From: Ceriagrion tenellum
Lineage: Eukaryota; Arthropoda; Insecta; Odonata; Coenagrionidae
Assembly (NCBI GenBank): GCA_963169105.1
Contig: OY720639.1
Location: forward strand, 123,649,117-123,713,116
Direction: 5' to 3'
Length of the DNA: 64,000 nucleotides
Of the stretch, positions 1-11,900 are shown piece after piece. The notes under the pieces were generated by a model. It did no database searches. It saw nothing but the letters and a program-made list of their open reading frames with translations, and was not told the DNA's origin. The translations under genes were made by a program, and so were the position numbers. How positions within the stretch are numbered: the first letter of the stretch is position 1; every line of letters starts with the position of its first letter.

Positions 1-2383
1 AGTCACCTGGGATTTTGTAGTAAGAATTAACACACCTAAATTACATGGCCTCAACGGCATTTAATCACACTGATGACAATGGACCTTTCGTCTGTTGAAA
101 TGTCGGTACTTCTCAAAAATTTAAGCACGTGAATCTGAGAAGAATTTACTCAAGGTGGTGAGTAATTTTCCATGATTCCTATGCCAGACCCCTATGTTCT
201 CAAGTGGAGCAGCAAGGAGATAAGTTCCATTCCCCACAGAATACATTATTCAACCATTCAAACAGTTTTTCATTTATTGTTACACCACTCCTCAAAGATC
301 ATGACGCACAACAATTGTTCAAATACTATTATTAGCGACCAAATGTATGCATGCTTCTGAAATTGTGACAAATGGAAAGATTTGTGCTTGAAATACTCCA
401 GAAGCACTTACTTCGATTCATATGATCAGAGAACTTCACCATTTTTAATCATAAGATTACATGCATTTAGTATGGCTAACCATTTCAAGTGTGGAGTGAT
501 ATCTGTGCCAGCCATGAGAATATTTGCAAAAACAAACACAGTCAACGAATACAGCCAAAGATTGTGATGTAGGGTATATGCAACCAGAATCACTGGCTAG
601 TCTCAATCAACGATGAAGTGATATCATGTCATAAAATAAAACTCATATAATTTTAAAATTAGAGCTTCAGTAATTTTTTCAATATTTTTCTAGCTTATCT
701 CGGGCATTGATACTTCATCCTTCATAAAAAAAGAAAGCCATCCAGGGAAAAAGTTATATGAAGCTTAAGGGCAGCATTAAAGGGTTATGTGAAAAGATGC
801 TGTGGATGAGTATGACATTAGGAAGGTCGAGGAGTAAATCAGAACTGGGAATAGAAGGAACATTGATGAAGCAGGGCAATGATAAGGGAAATAATGTATG
901 TTGAGAAGTATGTGAGGGGTGTGGTACATAAAGAAATAACTTCAATTGTATCCATTAAGATATTACAGGAGGCAGTGTAATGGAGGCACTCAGGAAAATC
1001 ATACATGCCTTTGATTTCAGAGAGAAGACAATGGGTAGTAAATAGTGTCAACTAAATTAGAGAAGTACTAGGTGTGCAAGTTAGAGGAAGAGACTCTTGG
1101 GTGGCCAGGGTTCCTAGGTTTGTGAATTTTTGTTAGTAGAAGTTCGGGGTGCAGAGGGTAAGGAAAGGAAAATTTCATGCCTAGAAGTGCCTGTCGAGGC
1201 TTTAATCATGAAGAAAGGATACATACTCATCTAAAAATTTAGGGTTGGGGTCACAGGAGGTGGTGAGGTAAGCGGAGGTGTCAGAGAGTCACCATAAAGC
1301 TTCATTGAGGTAGTTCCAGGTGTTGAGGACACTACTGTGGAGCCTTTAACAGGAGTGATGGAAATATTGGACTTAGGAGAGAGGTTTCTTAGGACTGAGG
1401 ATTCAGGAGGTGCAAAGCTGGGTTTCGGTTTTCATGAGCTGAAGGATATGTCCAAATTTTTTTAAAGCAGTAGTTCTAAGAATTCTCTAGGGCAGAGAGA
1501 AATGGTTTAAATTCAAGCCACAAGGGTAGAGTAGAAAAATCACAATATTTGTATTCACAAATCGAGAAACCTGTGATATAGGGCTTCCTTTAAACCCGAT
1601 TTTATGGTTGGATTTTTAATACAGGCATACCCAGACTTAAGTCTGTTCTGGAGATGTTGGTTTATCTTAAAATCAGTCAACATATGTGGAATAAGTGAAG
1701 TCCAGGCGAATATGCTTGACTCAAAAAAATTATTCATAGTTTACATTGGTCATATAAATTAATATAAACATGAAAACATCAAATTGAATTAATTACTTTG
1801 GGAAGTCATCCACTTCGTGTAGAATTTTTCTATCTTTTGAAGGGGCTCATCATGAGAACAGCATAAAAAGGTAGCGCTGCCATTTAGCTATTCCTCTCAT
1901 GCTAACAACAGCCAGAAACAATAATATTGTCATATTTTCCAAGTTAACATATAAAGTGGTTTACCCTCCATCAGTTACGAACTATTGACAGGCCAAGACT
2001 GGTTTCACCTTGTAGATTCCTTTCACTCAAGATAATTATGTTCCCACTTCTCTTTCCTGAACATGAAAACATTCATCTGCGCACTACAGATTCTGCGAGA
2101 AGAAGGGTGTAACCCAGGAGAATCACTCCTTCATTTTCTCTTTGTTTTTCTACCATCACTCAGCTTCACTTTTACCCAGGTGGCTTCCACTAGAGGGGTC
2201 AAGGCCTCCATTGTCTACACTGGATTGATGTGGCTGATTCTCAATCGGACTGAGATTCAAATGGTAGCCATCACTTTCATGGACTTCACTTCTGGAGTCA
2301 GTCGTAGTTTCTCATTTCACTGCCACAGGCTTGTGACTTCAAGGTTGAGTGATTCCAAGGTACTTCGTATATGCCGCTATAGA
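1..2383. other. intergenic, no gene recognised
   Basis: AT-rich DNA with only short chance reading frames on both strands. None has a recognisable domain, and no splice-consistent exon chain was found. The stretch from about 1080 to 1500 is purine-rich on the plus strand but shows no repeat structure. Confidence 0.5.
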
Positions 2384-2850
2384 CCTATCTAAAGCCACAT
2401 CGGTACTCTCCAATAATCTGATCCACCAATGGGTTAAGCCTCCTTATTGAAATTTTGGTCAAAATTTTATAGACCACACCTAACAGAGCAGGACCTTGGC
2501 CTCTCTGACAATAATAGCACAGTCATCACAATCTCTAGCATGTATCTCCACCTTATTCTCATCTTCCTCAGATCCTTCTCTACATTCTCCAAGCCCCAGA
2601 GGGCCTTCCTCTCAGTCTTCTACCATTTGGGGATCCAAGGTATATCTTTTTGAGTGTTCTATCTTCAGCCATTCTCCCCACATGCCCAAGCCATCTTAAT
2701 CTGCTACTCTTAATTTCTTTCACTATGTTAAGGTGTATTGCCATATTCTCCATTGCCCACCTTCCTCTAGTACACTTTCCCAGAGAAAACCTCGGTATAT
2801 CTACGATTTATTTAGTAGACCTCCACTATCTCGGAGTATTGTTCTGTTGA
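2384..2850 (-). mobile_element. RTE-type non-LTR retrotransposon fragments, scrambled
   Basis: On the minus strand, about 2700-2500 reads as the C-terminal tail of an RTE-type polyprotein, with the hallmark LRWLGHVGRM followed by a GRRLRGRPSG-like stretch. It runs directly into a second piece (2485-2384) that encodes part of the reverse-transcriptase fingers/palm (a VVYK-LTK-I and RL-PLVDQIIGEYR-CGFR pattern). In an intact element that RT piece lies upstream of the tail, so the order is wrong. The fragment is therefore rearranged or made of two insertions. The 100-bp RT piece recurs at 3811-3918. Stops interrupt it, so it is inactive. Confidence 0.6.
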
Positions 2851-2868
2851 AGGCTTCCGCGGGGCTTT

Positions 2869-3147
2869 GATGGAGGTTGATTCCTTTTTCCGGGTATTCC
2901 GCCGCGTTGGTTCATGCTTGGGGACGATATTTCGCCGGCTGTCCTGCTGGCTTCCTCAGGTCCATGTAACAATTCGGTTCTGGAAGCGCCGTGTTATGTA
3001 GGGTCGTTACGACCCTACATAACACGGCGCTTCCAGAACCGAATTGTTACATGGACCTGAGGAAGCCAGCAGGACAGCCGGCGAAATATCGTCCCCAAGC
3101 ATGAACCAACGCGGCGGAATACCCGGAAAAAGGAATCAACCTCCATC
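2869..3147. repeat. perfect 279-bp palindrome
   Basis: Two arms of 139 bp are exact reverse complements around a single central T at 3008; the core reads GGGTCGTTACGACCC. I compared the arms end to end and saw no mismatch. They are GC-richer than their surroundings. One arm reads CCTGAGGAAGCC then GCGAAATATCG, which resembles the terminal region of some Penelope-like elements, but that origin is only a guess. There is no coding potential. The palindrome lies between two relics of non-LTR retrotransposons. Confidence 0.95.
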
Positions 3148-3159
3148 TCAGAGTATGTC

Positions 3160-3345
3160 TACCAGGAGTGACCTTGCTAACCTGTACCTACTGCCCCGTG
3201 CATCATACCACTAAATACCACCTATCATTTGTAGTCAGTACCAATGCAACATGGAACTCTCTATCGAACTATATCAAATGCAGTCAGACTTTCTGCTTTT
3301 AAAGCCAAAATATCTCATTACCTGCTTGCGAAGTAATCCCGAACT
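3160..3345 (+). mobile_element. 3' end of a non-LTR retrotransposon ORF (relic)
   Basis: In the plus direction, with frame changes, the sequence gives a pattern like SFVVSTNATWNSLSNYI then SQTFCFKAKISHYLL. This matches the usual C-terminal ending of jockey/CR1-type ORF2 proteins, a WNSLP-x-I-R motif followed by an FK-x-LK-x-LL motif. It is short and broken. The repeats that follow (3350-3715) may be its 3' untranslated region. Confidence 0.35.
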
Positions 3346-3349
3346 AGTT

Positions 3350-3715
3350 ACTTCGGACTTCTCACTGTTAATATCGAATAAGTGTGTCTCACATTTTTGT
3401 ACTCTCTTTGTGGTTCTTAATGCTTGTTTTATTGTACATTTTTTTTAAGTTCCAAACTTTTTACTTTAGATTTCTCACTGTTAATATCGAATGAGTTTGT
3501 CTCACATTTTTGTACTCTTTTTGTGGTTCTTAATGCTTGTTTTACTGTATATTGTTTCCAGAGCCAAAATATCTCAGTACCTGCTTGCGAAGTAGTTCCA
3601 AACTTGTTACTTTGAATTTCTTACTGTTATTATCAAATAAGTTTTTCTCACATTTATGTACTCTCTTTGTGGTTCTTAATGCCTATTTTGTGGTATATTG
3701 TTTTTGATAATTTTT
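3350..3715 (+). repeat. three imperfect tandem copies of a ~120-130 bp unit
   Basis: The block TCTCACTGTTAATATCGAAT, then GTGTCTCACATTTTTGTACT, then TTTGTGGTTCTTAATGC starts near 3360, 3473 and 3618. The third copy is the most diverged. A piece reading GCCAAAATATCTCA...ACCTGCTTGCGAAGTA also recurs, at about 3304 and 3562. The sequence looks like a multiplied 3' untranslated region of a retrotransposon and has no coding content. Confidence 0.7.
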
Positions 3716-3739
3716 GTAATGCTCTTAGGGGTGATGTAC

Positions 3740-4240
3740 CCAGAGCAAAATAAAGTATTCTTAAAATCTTCCCAAAAACTTTCCTAGATCTGATCTGTGG
3801 TTGACCAACCCTATCTAAAGCCTCATCGGTACTCTCCAATAATCTGATCCACCAATGGTTTAAGCCTCCTTATTGAAATTTTGGTCAAATTTTTATAGAC
3901 CACACTTAACAGAGCTATGCCACTCTAATTTTCAGTTGACCTTATCCTTCTTATGAATTGGGAAATAATAGCCCGACTCCAATCCTTGGATTTGTTCTGA
4001 TTTCAATATTTCCACAATCAGTTGGTGAATGAGAAGAGAAAGCAGTTCACCTCCACATTTAAACATCTCAGCAGAAATATTATCACTTCCTGGTGCTTGA
4101 TTATTTTTTAGAGATCTCACTTTCTTCACCTCCCCCAAGATAGGAACTGTACAGTGACTGTGTCTAACAGTAGATCTTGCCACTCTTGTTCACTCTCCTC
4201 TTCAGCTAATTCTTGTGTCACGCTCTCTGCAGTGGTGTTC
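3740..4240 (-). mobile_element. RTE-type reverse transcriptase fragment
   Basis: On the minus strand, 4183-3932 encodes the start of an RT domain: a SLKNNQAPGSDNISAEMFK-type motif, then QLIVEI then PIHKK. After a frame change, 3920-3770 continues with GIALLSVVYKNLTKI, RRLKPLVDQIIGEYR and STTDQI. That is the expected order for RT blocks 1 to 3 of RTE-like elements. Stops and frameshifts make it a dead fragment. It lies just downstream of the PLEKHM2 3' end in the same orientation. Confidence 0.7.
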
Positions 4241-5783
4241 AAAAGTTCACAAAAAGGATTAAAGGGGTTTAAACCTAACAGAGAAATGTCACTGAAAAAT
4301 TCACATTGAAATGTAATAAATCAGTTAATCTATTAATTATAATATAGTTACAGGGAAGTTCATTCAAACTCTGTAAAAGAAATCAGTAAAAAATAAAACA
4401 TTTACTATCAAAAGTCACAGACAACTTTATTGACAACTTAAATAAATACTACTACAATAAAATATAACCAATATTATCTACAAACTTGTATAAAATAAGC
4501 ATCTATGAAAATGTTCACCTGATAAATTCCAGGTGATATAACAATTCAAGAAACAACAGAGCATCATTAAAGCTGTTAATCAGGAAAAGCTTGATGATTA
4601 CACTTTTAATGAATATCCCAAGTCAATAATGCTACATACACTACAGGAGTATTATGTTGAAGCAAGTCAATTTTTATCAACAAGTTTTAAATTTCATATG
4701 AAATCTACCATTAATAAACTAAAAAACCCTGCTGAAACCAGTATGAATTCAACATGACTAGGAATCAAGGTGCTGGCTATTAGCAGCCGGTTATAAAATG
4801 TGCTTTGAGGTTAGCTAAAGCTAAGATACCAGGAAATGTTGTGGATAAATATCTACAGATATGATTTTAGATGAGTTATATGATTTCATGAAATCACTTC
4901 GACCACCTTGACATGATGGTTGGCACTTATCTGTGCTTTTGGCTATTGAGTATTTAAAAAATAAAGGGTGATAGCATTTTTGGTAACAAAATAATATGGA
5001 ATGTCACTGTCAAGAATGTTTTTGATTATGAAAATTAGATATAGAGGAGTATTAAAATTTTGTGCCAGAATAATATCAATCACATGGTTAGATTTGTAAT
5101 TTTTACACATTACTCAGTAAAATTAGCACATTTCATCGTTTACTTATTGCACTGCATAATTTAATATTAGTAATATTTTGATATATTTATGTGATTAACT
5201 TTGCAACAAACCTGTTCCATTGCAAAAGATACACTGGATACAGACTAAATGAAGCTGCTCATAAATTAGCCTAATAGACATTGGTTAATACAATTGTTCT
5301 AAAAACGTTTACATCCTTGTTAAAAAAAATAATTTTACCACTTTATAAATAACTTCAACAGATATGTGTAAAAAAATCACAGGGCAAGAAAATGAAATAA
5401 TACTTTACAAATGCAAGAAAATGTCTTTGCTCCTTGACAACCTTCAGAAATGTATACTGTAAGACAGTTATAATCCCACAGTTAATATAGATCACAGTGG
5501 TTTGTGTGCTACAGCAATAAAATCCGAACCAAATAAAACTTGGCCACAATAATATTCACACACCCACACCTATTCCAATCAATCTTCTGGGGGTGTAAGA
5601 GGAACATGGTAATGACTTTTAAAGAGTAACTAAAACCACAAGCACCAAATTTGATCAAATCAATGATGATGGTAACTTAAAATAGGGAGTGTGGGGGTCA
5701 TTCACCGACAACATAAAAATATAAGCACTGTCAGCAGCCTGGGTATTGAAAGTTGAGTATTGGGGGTAGGCTCTAAGAGTGGA
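4241..5783 (-). other. probable PLEKHM2 3' untranslated region and flank
   Basis: This AT-rich minus-strand sequence lies between the PLEKHM2 stop codon (5784-5786) and the RTE relic. There is no exon or conserved reading frame. A consensus polyadenylation signal sits at its far end (4426-4431), which would give a 3' UTR of about 1.35-1.4 kb. The extent is inferred; nearer AATAAA-like signals could also be used. Confidence 0.35.
4426..4431 (-). terminator. candidate PLEKHM2 polyadenylation signal
   Basis: Reads AATAAA on the minus strand, 1.35 kb beyond the stop codon. It is the best-placed hexamer before the next transposon relic. Cleavage would fall near 4400-4415. Confidence 0.3.
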
Positions 5784-5939
5784 CTACCTCAATGTCAGTT
5801 CGTCCCTAACTTCTTCGAGCTCTCTGCTCCCGTGCGGGGAGAGGAGGAGAGTATCCCAAGACGATGCCAAATGGCGGCTTGAGTGGGCACAACGACTTAC
5901 CAGCTCATCTTCATCAGCAAGACTCACCGGTAAGGCTTC
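5784..5939 (-). CDS. Plekhm2: PLEKHM2 coding exon 12 (C terminus and stop)
   Basis: 51 codons plus TAG, after a TTTCAG acceptor in phase 0. It begins EALPVSLADEDELVSR and contains HLASSWDTLLLSP, aligning with human VDLPHTAIQEAS and SLIHSAWQRSDSL. The charged ending (RELEEVRDELTLR) is not conserved. Similarity is weaker than for other exons, but phase, acceptor and position all fit. Confidence 0.7.
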   Translation of the reverse strand, partial: EALPVSLADEDELVSRCAHSSRHLASSWDTLLLSPHGSRELEEVRDELTLR

Positions 5940-8900
5940 CTGAAATAAGAGAGGTACTGCATTTCAATTCAAACTGATAAAAACAGTTGTGCACCTGGCT
6001 GAGAAGCCTGATTTACTCAAAGGTTTCAAGCAACCAGCCTATGTCTCCCGTTCACTCCCATGCTCTTGGGTCATTTATTTCAAATCAACCAAGCTCAGAA
6101 CCCACCCTTTGGCTCTAATGAAATATGGCATGAGGAAAGAAACTTGATTTAAAACCACAGTCATGATTTTTTAAATAATTTCTCAATATTCCATTTTTGA
6201 GTTTGAGATACATTTTTAAAAAAACAAAAAAATACACCTAGGGAGCAAATGATAAGTACTTTTATCTTTAAATCAGGAACTCATATCCAGTTTATGCAGA
6301 TATCTTCTTCCATGCCTTTGATTGGGCTCTAGTCATGATAAAAAACTATGTGAGTCCATTAAATAACTGAGATCTTTGAAAACAAATGATTAGTCAAGAA
6401 AATTCTTAAGATGAAAATATAAAACTACAAATTAAAAAATATGATATGCATCAAATCTTAAAGAAGATTTCCCCACAAATTAAATATTGGATCAACGAGA
6501 ACCTAAATTTAACATGAAGTGATGCCATTAAAATACATGTTTTGATACCACCTTGTTTACAGTGGATGGCTGAATTTTCCCACTGAACAGCCAAAGGAAG
6601 AGCTCAATTAAAATCATAGGACTGAATTTTGTGCTCCGGGTCAATTGTTGATGAAATTCCTCAACTTTCAAGTAAACAAAGACAATAAGGTCAGACTATT
6701 GTGTTGTGAATAATACCTATATTGTGTCATAAATACGATACCTTTACTGAGTCATAAATATGTACCAAGTGTATATGGACTACCTCTATTGTGCCATGGG
6801 TATGATATAGACATGTTCCTATGTTTTGCTAACTTATACAGCATATAAACCCTAGAACGCCCTCAGGCATCATTTTGATGCCTCCACCAGGAAAAAAAAG
6901 CTGCTATTTCTTTAGTTTAGTGGCCTTAGCAGTTTCCTCTCATGACTTTTCCTTCATTCTGCAGTTATAATAGAGTAAAAAGCTGAGGTACTGAATTCAA
7001 AAATGTTCATATTAAATACATACATATTTACCCAGAATTCCCGAGAGGCATGAAGACAGATTGTTTGAATGATGGCAATTATTACTTCTGATACAGATAC
7101 CTTGAATGTCATACAGATAGCTTGAATGATGGCAATTATTACTCCTGATTACTATAAATTGCTACACATGCATCAAGGAGTATTTTTGATGTAGACTCAT
7201 TATTCTGATGATGCCAAATGCCTCATTCTCACTCCACATCCCACTTCCTCCTCCTTCATCCACCTGAATTGATACTGTTGTAACTCACTGTTGAGAGGTG
7301 AAACACTGAAAGAGGGGCAACATACGTGGGAAGGGTGAAAATTGGATTGTTGAGAGGCTGCCCATCGAGCAAAGACTTGTGCTCCTCTTACTCTAGGTTC
7401 AAGCAACCAATTGCCAACCACTGCAATAAATCAATTTTATGCTCCGATGATGGCACTAAGGCAACTAATGGCAATCAATGAAAAAGATGATGTAGCATAC
7501 TCAAGAGATTTCATTAATATTGCTCCTCTTCAATGGCTAGCAAAAGTCTACAGTGTCATAGAAAATAAAAAAAGGGGTGCATAAAATTACTTCACGTATG
7601 ATCAGATTGCTTTTTCATTAAAAACAAATAACTTTCATTTAGGAGTAATTAAAATGATGCCTTATAGGCATTCTAAGGAGTGACAAGTCTGGGCATTCTT
7701 GTGCTAACTGAATTAAAGCTAGATCAGTTTATGGGCACTGAATGAAAAATATTGACTTCCATCAAGTATTGAGCTGGGAGAAGAGAAAGTGAAAGAGTAA
7801 TCACACCCTCATTTGGTCACATCCCAAGTATACCATTAAAATGAAAAATGTAATGTCTAGGAACCTGAACAGATACATTTAATTCTCCAAATCATTAAGA
7901 AGGAAAGCTATACACTTAATTAAAGACTGCTGTGACAGTATAGATTGTGTAACACAGCTGATAGAAAGGACTAGGTGTGAAGCTGCTGTGAAATTAGCAG
8001 TTAAACACTATGCTGAGATTATTCATGACCTTCAGATCATGCAAGTTTCCAGGTTACACAAAGGACACTATTTTAACTTGGAACATTATCCTTAAGAGTG
8101 AAAAATAAGAAAGATACACTGTTGAACAGCTTCAAAGATTTGCCACCTCATGTACCAGAAGTTACTCAAAATGACGCATAACAAAAGTGACGCAAAATTC
8201 TCAATGTGGATGTGAAACCAAAAGATATGAGTTTCAACTACTTCAACAGCCAATGATCAATCACATCTGTAGAGTTAATTCACAGTTTTCTAGGCTCACT
8301 TTTTGTTTCTAGGGCACAAAATTTGATAGCTTAGAGAGATACATCATGAATACTTGCACTTGATAAAATGTCGATGTTGATTGACTGAATCTGCATACTA
8401 AAAAGTAGTGGTTATTATGAACACATTCATACCTGAAAATGAAGAGAATTCCAAATATGTTTTAAAGCCAGCAGGAAACTTTGCATTTCATTCATAGATG
8501 GGAAATGCAAAATCCAATCACCTCCTCTTTCATGAACTTCACGACAGTCAAATTCCTGGGTAAAGAAAGGAGAAAGCCAGAATGAATATTGCTCATAAAC
8601 TTAGACCTTAGCTATTGCTAAAAAATAATCCTCTCGTCATAAAGTAGCTGTCAGCCCAGCAATACGACAGCAGAAGAAATTCACCTCAAATTGGGGAAAA
8701 TAATGGTTAACACATTGATAGCATGTAAACCTTTGTTGTAATTTCCCAGTTTTTTAACTCTTAAATACAGCAATAATGACAACTGATTGCAGTCACTCAA
8801 GTAGGGCACAGGTCAGCCACTTGTACTGGGTGCATCATTCAGAAGTAACATCAGCAATGATTGTTAATATACACTATGTTTACCAATCTAACTCAGATCG

Positions 8901-11900
8901 ATATGAACTCAGACCAATCTGAACATTCTAAGCCAGCCAATTCGGATCACCTAGCTTACCATTGTAGATTCAATTGGAATATCGATTTGAAATCTCAAAC
9001 TGGCAGAGAAAGGGGCATGTCCCAGCAAAGTATAGAGAAAGTTAGGAGTTAAACAGCAAACATTATGATTGATTTTACTTTGATTACATTTTTTATACTA
9101 AAAATATTAACACTTCGTATGCTGCTACCTGCATGTCACTACATATACAAAATCATAGAAAAATACATCAAAGTAAAAAAGGCCATCTAATGAATGCTAC
9201 TGTAATGAATAAATAGAAATAAATTTGCACAATGTCAGCTATCTGACATCAATTTAATGAGGTGAAACAGCAAATATGCATTAAAGTCACTCACCATTTT
9301 TGTAGGATGTATACAGCAACAAATTTTCACACTCAAATATATAAGACATATGTATACGTATCCACTACACAGATAAGTAATTATCTTTAAAGATACTTAG
9401 TAATTGTAAAAAAACCTTTGATAAAATAGGGCGTCTCAATGTTTTGACATCACCATACCCCACTCAACATGTACCTATGTAATTTTTACAGAGCTGAAGT
9501 TAGCATTCCACTGACAATGTACAATTTAACTTAGAAGACATAAACCAAGAAGAATTTTGATGTTTAATTTTGGGCCATTAAACTAGATGTAATTGAAATA
9601 AATGCCATGGAATGATGTTCGGTGGAAAAATGTTTCGCAACCAACCTGAAGGATGGTTAAATAGTCCACCATTTGAAATTCAGCATTATTCAGCATTAAA
9701 GAAACTAGGATTTGTTAAGCATATAATAGGAAGGTCCTCGAAGGAAAAAGAAAAAGAGAGGTGCTTCTGGTTAACAAAAGTTACAAATCAAGTTTTGTGT
9801 TAAGTTGATTAATTTTTTCATAATAAGTATAAAATAATGTTAGCTTTTCATTACAGAGTGATTGACAACTTCACAGTACACACGTCTGAAACAGAAACTA
9901 TCTGAAAATTGACTGAAAATCTCGTTCACCAATCATCACAACCCTAGGCCTCATCATGCTATATATATAAAAATACAGTTTCCCAACAAATGCCCCAAAG
10001 TTTGAAATTAAAAAACGAAAGTCAGATAAGACATGTCATTTTGGAAATACTAAAGTGTGAATTGTACAATAGCTTAATGCATGTAACTCGAAGACTGCGT
10101 ACAAGTATTTTAATAAGAAAAATTCAACCATACAATTTCACTCTCTTCCTAATTGGAAATTAAATTAATATTTTCCTCAGGATATCTTTACAATTTGGAT
10201 GAACTTGATGAAATTGATGAGGAGAATTATTGTATTAACAGCATTAATAATATTCTGCAGTATATTCAATAAGTTTCTTGATCATGTAAATCATTGATGC
10301 CATCTGACATAATTTTACATGAAATTGCTATTCAAGTTCAGAAATAGATACAAACGTAATAATAACCAATTAAAAATAACTTGTAACAATGTATCAACTT
10401 ACCAAGGCACACCAGAATCCTGCTCCATCTGGTGCCACTTGTAAAGAAGTCACTTCAGAAAGATAAGCCATAGATATTGTCTGAAAATGTCCCACTACTC
10501 TTTTTCTTGATCTTTCTGAAACTTCCTCCTCCTGGCAAATAACCACCTGGCCATTGTCAGTGAGCATCACACTGCATGGTTGAACGAATGGCCCTTCGAC
10601 ATCACCAACAAATCCATCCGAGCAGCCATCAATCTGATTTTAAAGAAACATTGAAAGTCAAATTATACAAAACTATCAAAATAGGACCAAATGTATTGTC
10701 TTCATTAATTGAATACAATATTTTAGCTTACTAACTGGGATTAACAGAATTATCTAAACACATTGAAGCCAAAAGGGACATTTTTGATCAATCAAAATGT
10801 CAGCAAAATTTGGGATTTAGAATTTGATTTTAAGGTATGAATAGGAAAATACCCCAATAACATTGAATAATCATGAAATAAACATATTGTGAGAGAAACG
10901 AAGTTGAGGGTTGACAGAAACAAATGGACACTTCATAATTACTTAGTTTACATCGATCAAAGGATGACAGTCAATTGGTGAAGGTAGATAACAGAATCAG
11001 GATCTTCAGCAACGACAGAGAAAATACCTAGTGATAAATTGATTCCTAAAGAGTTAATCCTTTTGAAATCATAGAGTAGGTCAGAAGTCTTTTTGGGCAC
11101 AAATCCACTTGATGCAATTTTTCAAGGTTCTATAGTTTCACAGGCAATACTGGCTGTCAAAGGGGTAGAGAGACAGCCGAGCCACTGATCAAGTAGCAGG
11201 CATATATATATAATTACTATTACAGTTTTGTTACATTTTTAATACAAAGCATTGCATTAATGACTGTAATTAAATATGGAATGAATAAACCAGTCATTTA
11301 GAATTTTTAGCCATGATAATCCTCCACCTAAAACTTACCTCACACAATCCTATCATGAGTCATTAACATCAAAACTGGTGAAGTTGGTAAGTAATAAAAT
11401 CAATCTAACTGTAGAAAACTCATGTAACCCACAACTGTACCTTTTAATGTGATGAAAATAGATTCACCAATTCTGAAATATGAGAGATAATATAATTCTG
11501 TGAAGTCTTACCCCAGATGATGCTGACTGGACAAATGCCTGCAGCCAATCCGATGCTTCATATTCATCTGCAGCAGCTAGCCTCAAGGATCGCCCTCTCC
11601 CCAGCAAAACCTCAAACGTGTGAGGACGGGGCTCATCCAAGATGCGTCTAAAACCTTGACACTCCCAACCATGAGGCCCACTTGGCTGGCCACCCTCAAG
11701 AGGTATTGCCCAGGAGGGAAGACGACTCAAGGCATCATCAAATTTGTACAGTACACCAGCCCTACAACAGAAGAAGATGAATGAAAAACTGACATAATAA
11801 TTTGGCCCTTATTATGGTACCACCATATATCATTACACAGGCATTCCATCACATAGTAACTGAGCAAGTATAAGAAAAGGTTGATAGTAAGCAAGGGTAC

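Noticed and set aside
3350..3715. CRISPR-like array
   Set aside because: Repeats are long, imperfect and contiguous without unique spacers, and the genome is eukaryotic.
8861..9052. Short Asn/Ser-rich open frame in PLEKHM2 intron 10
   Set aside because: 63 codons in the opposite direction to the host gene, no domain, typical of chance frames in AT-rich DNA.
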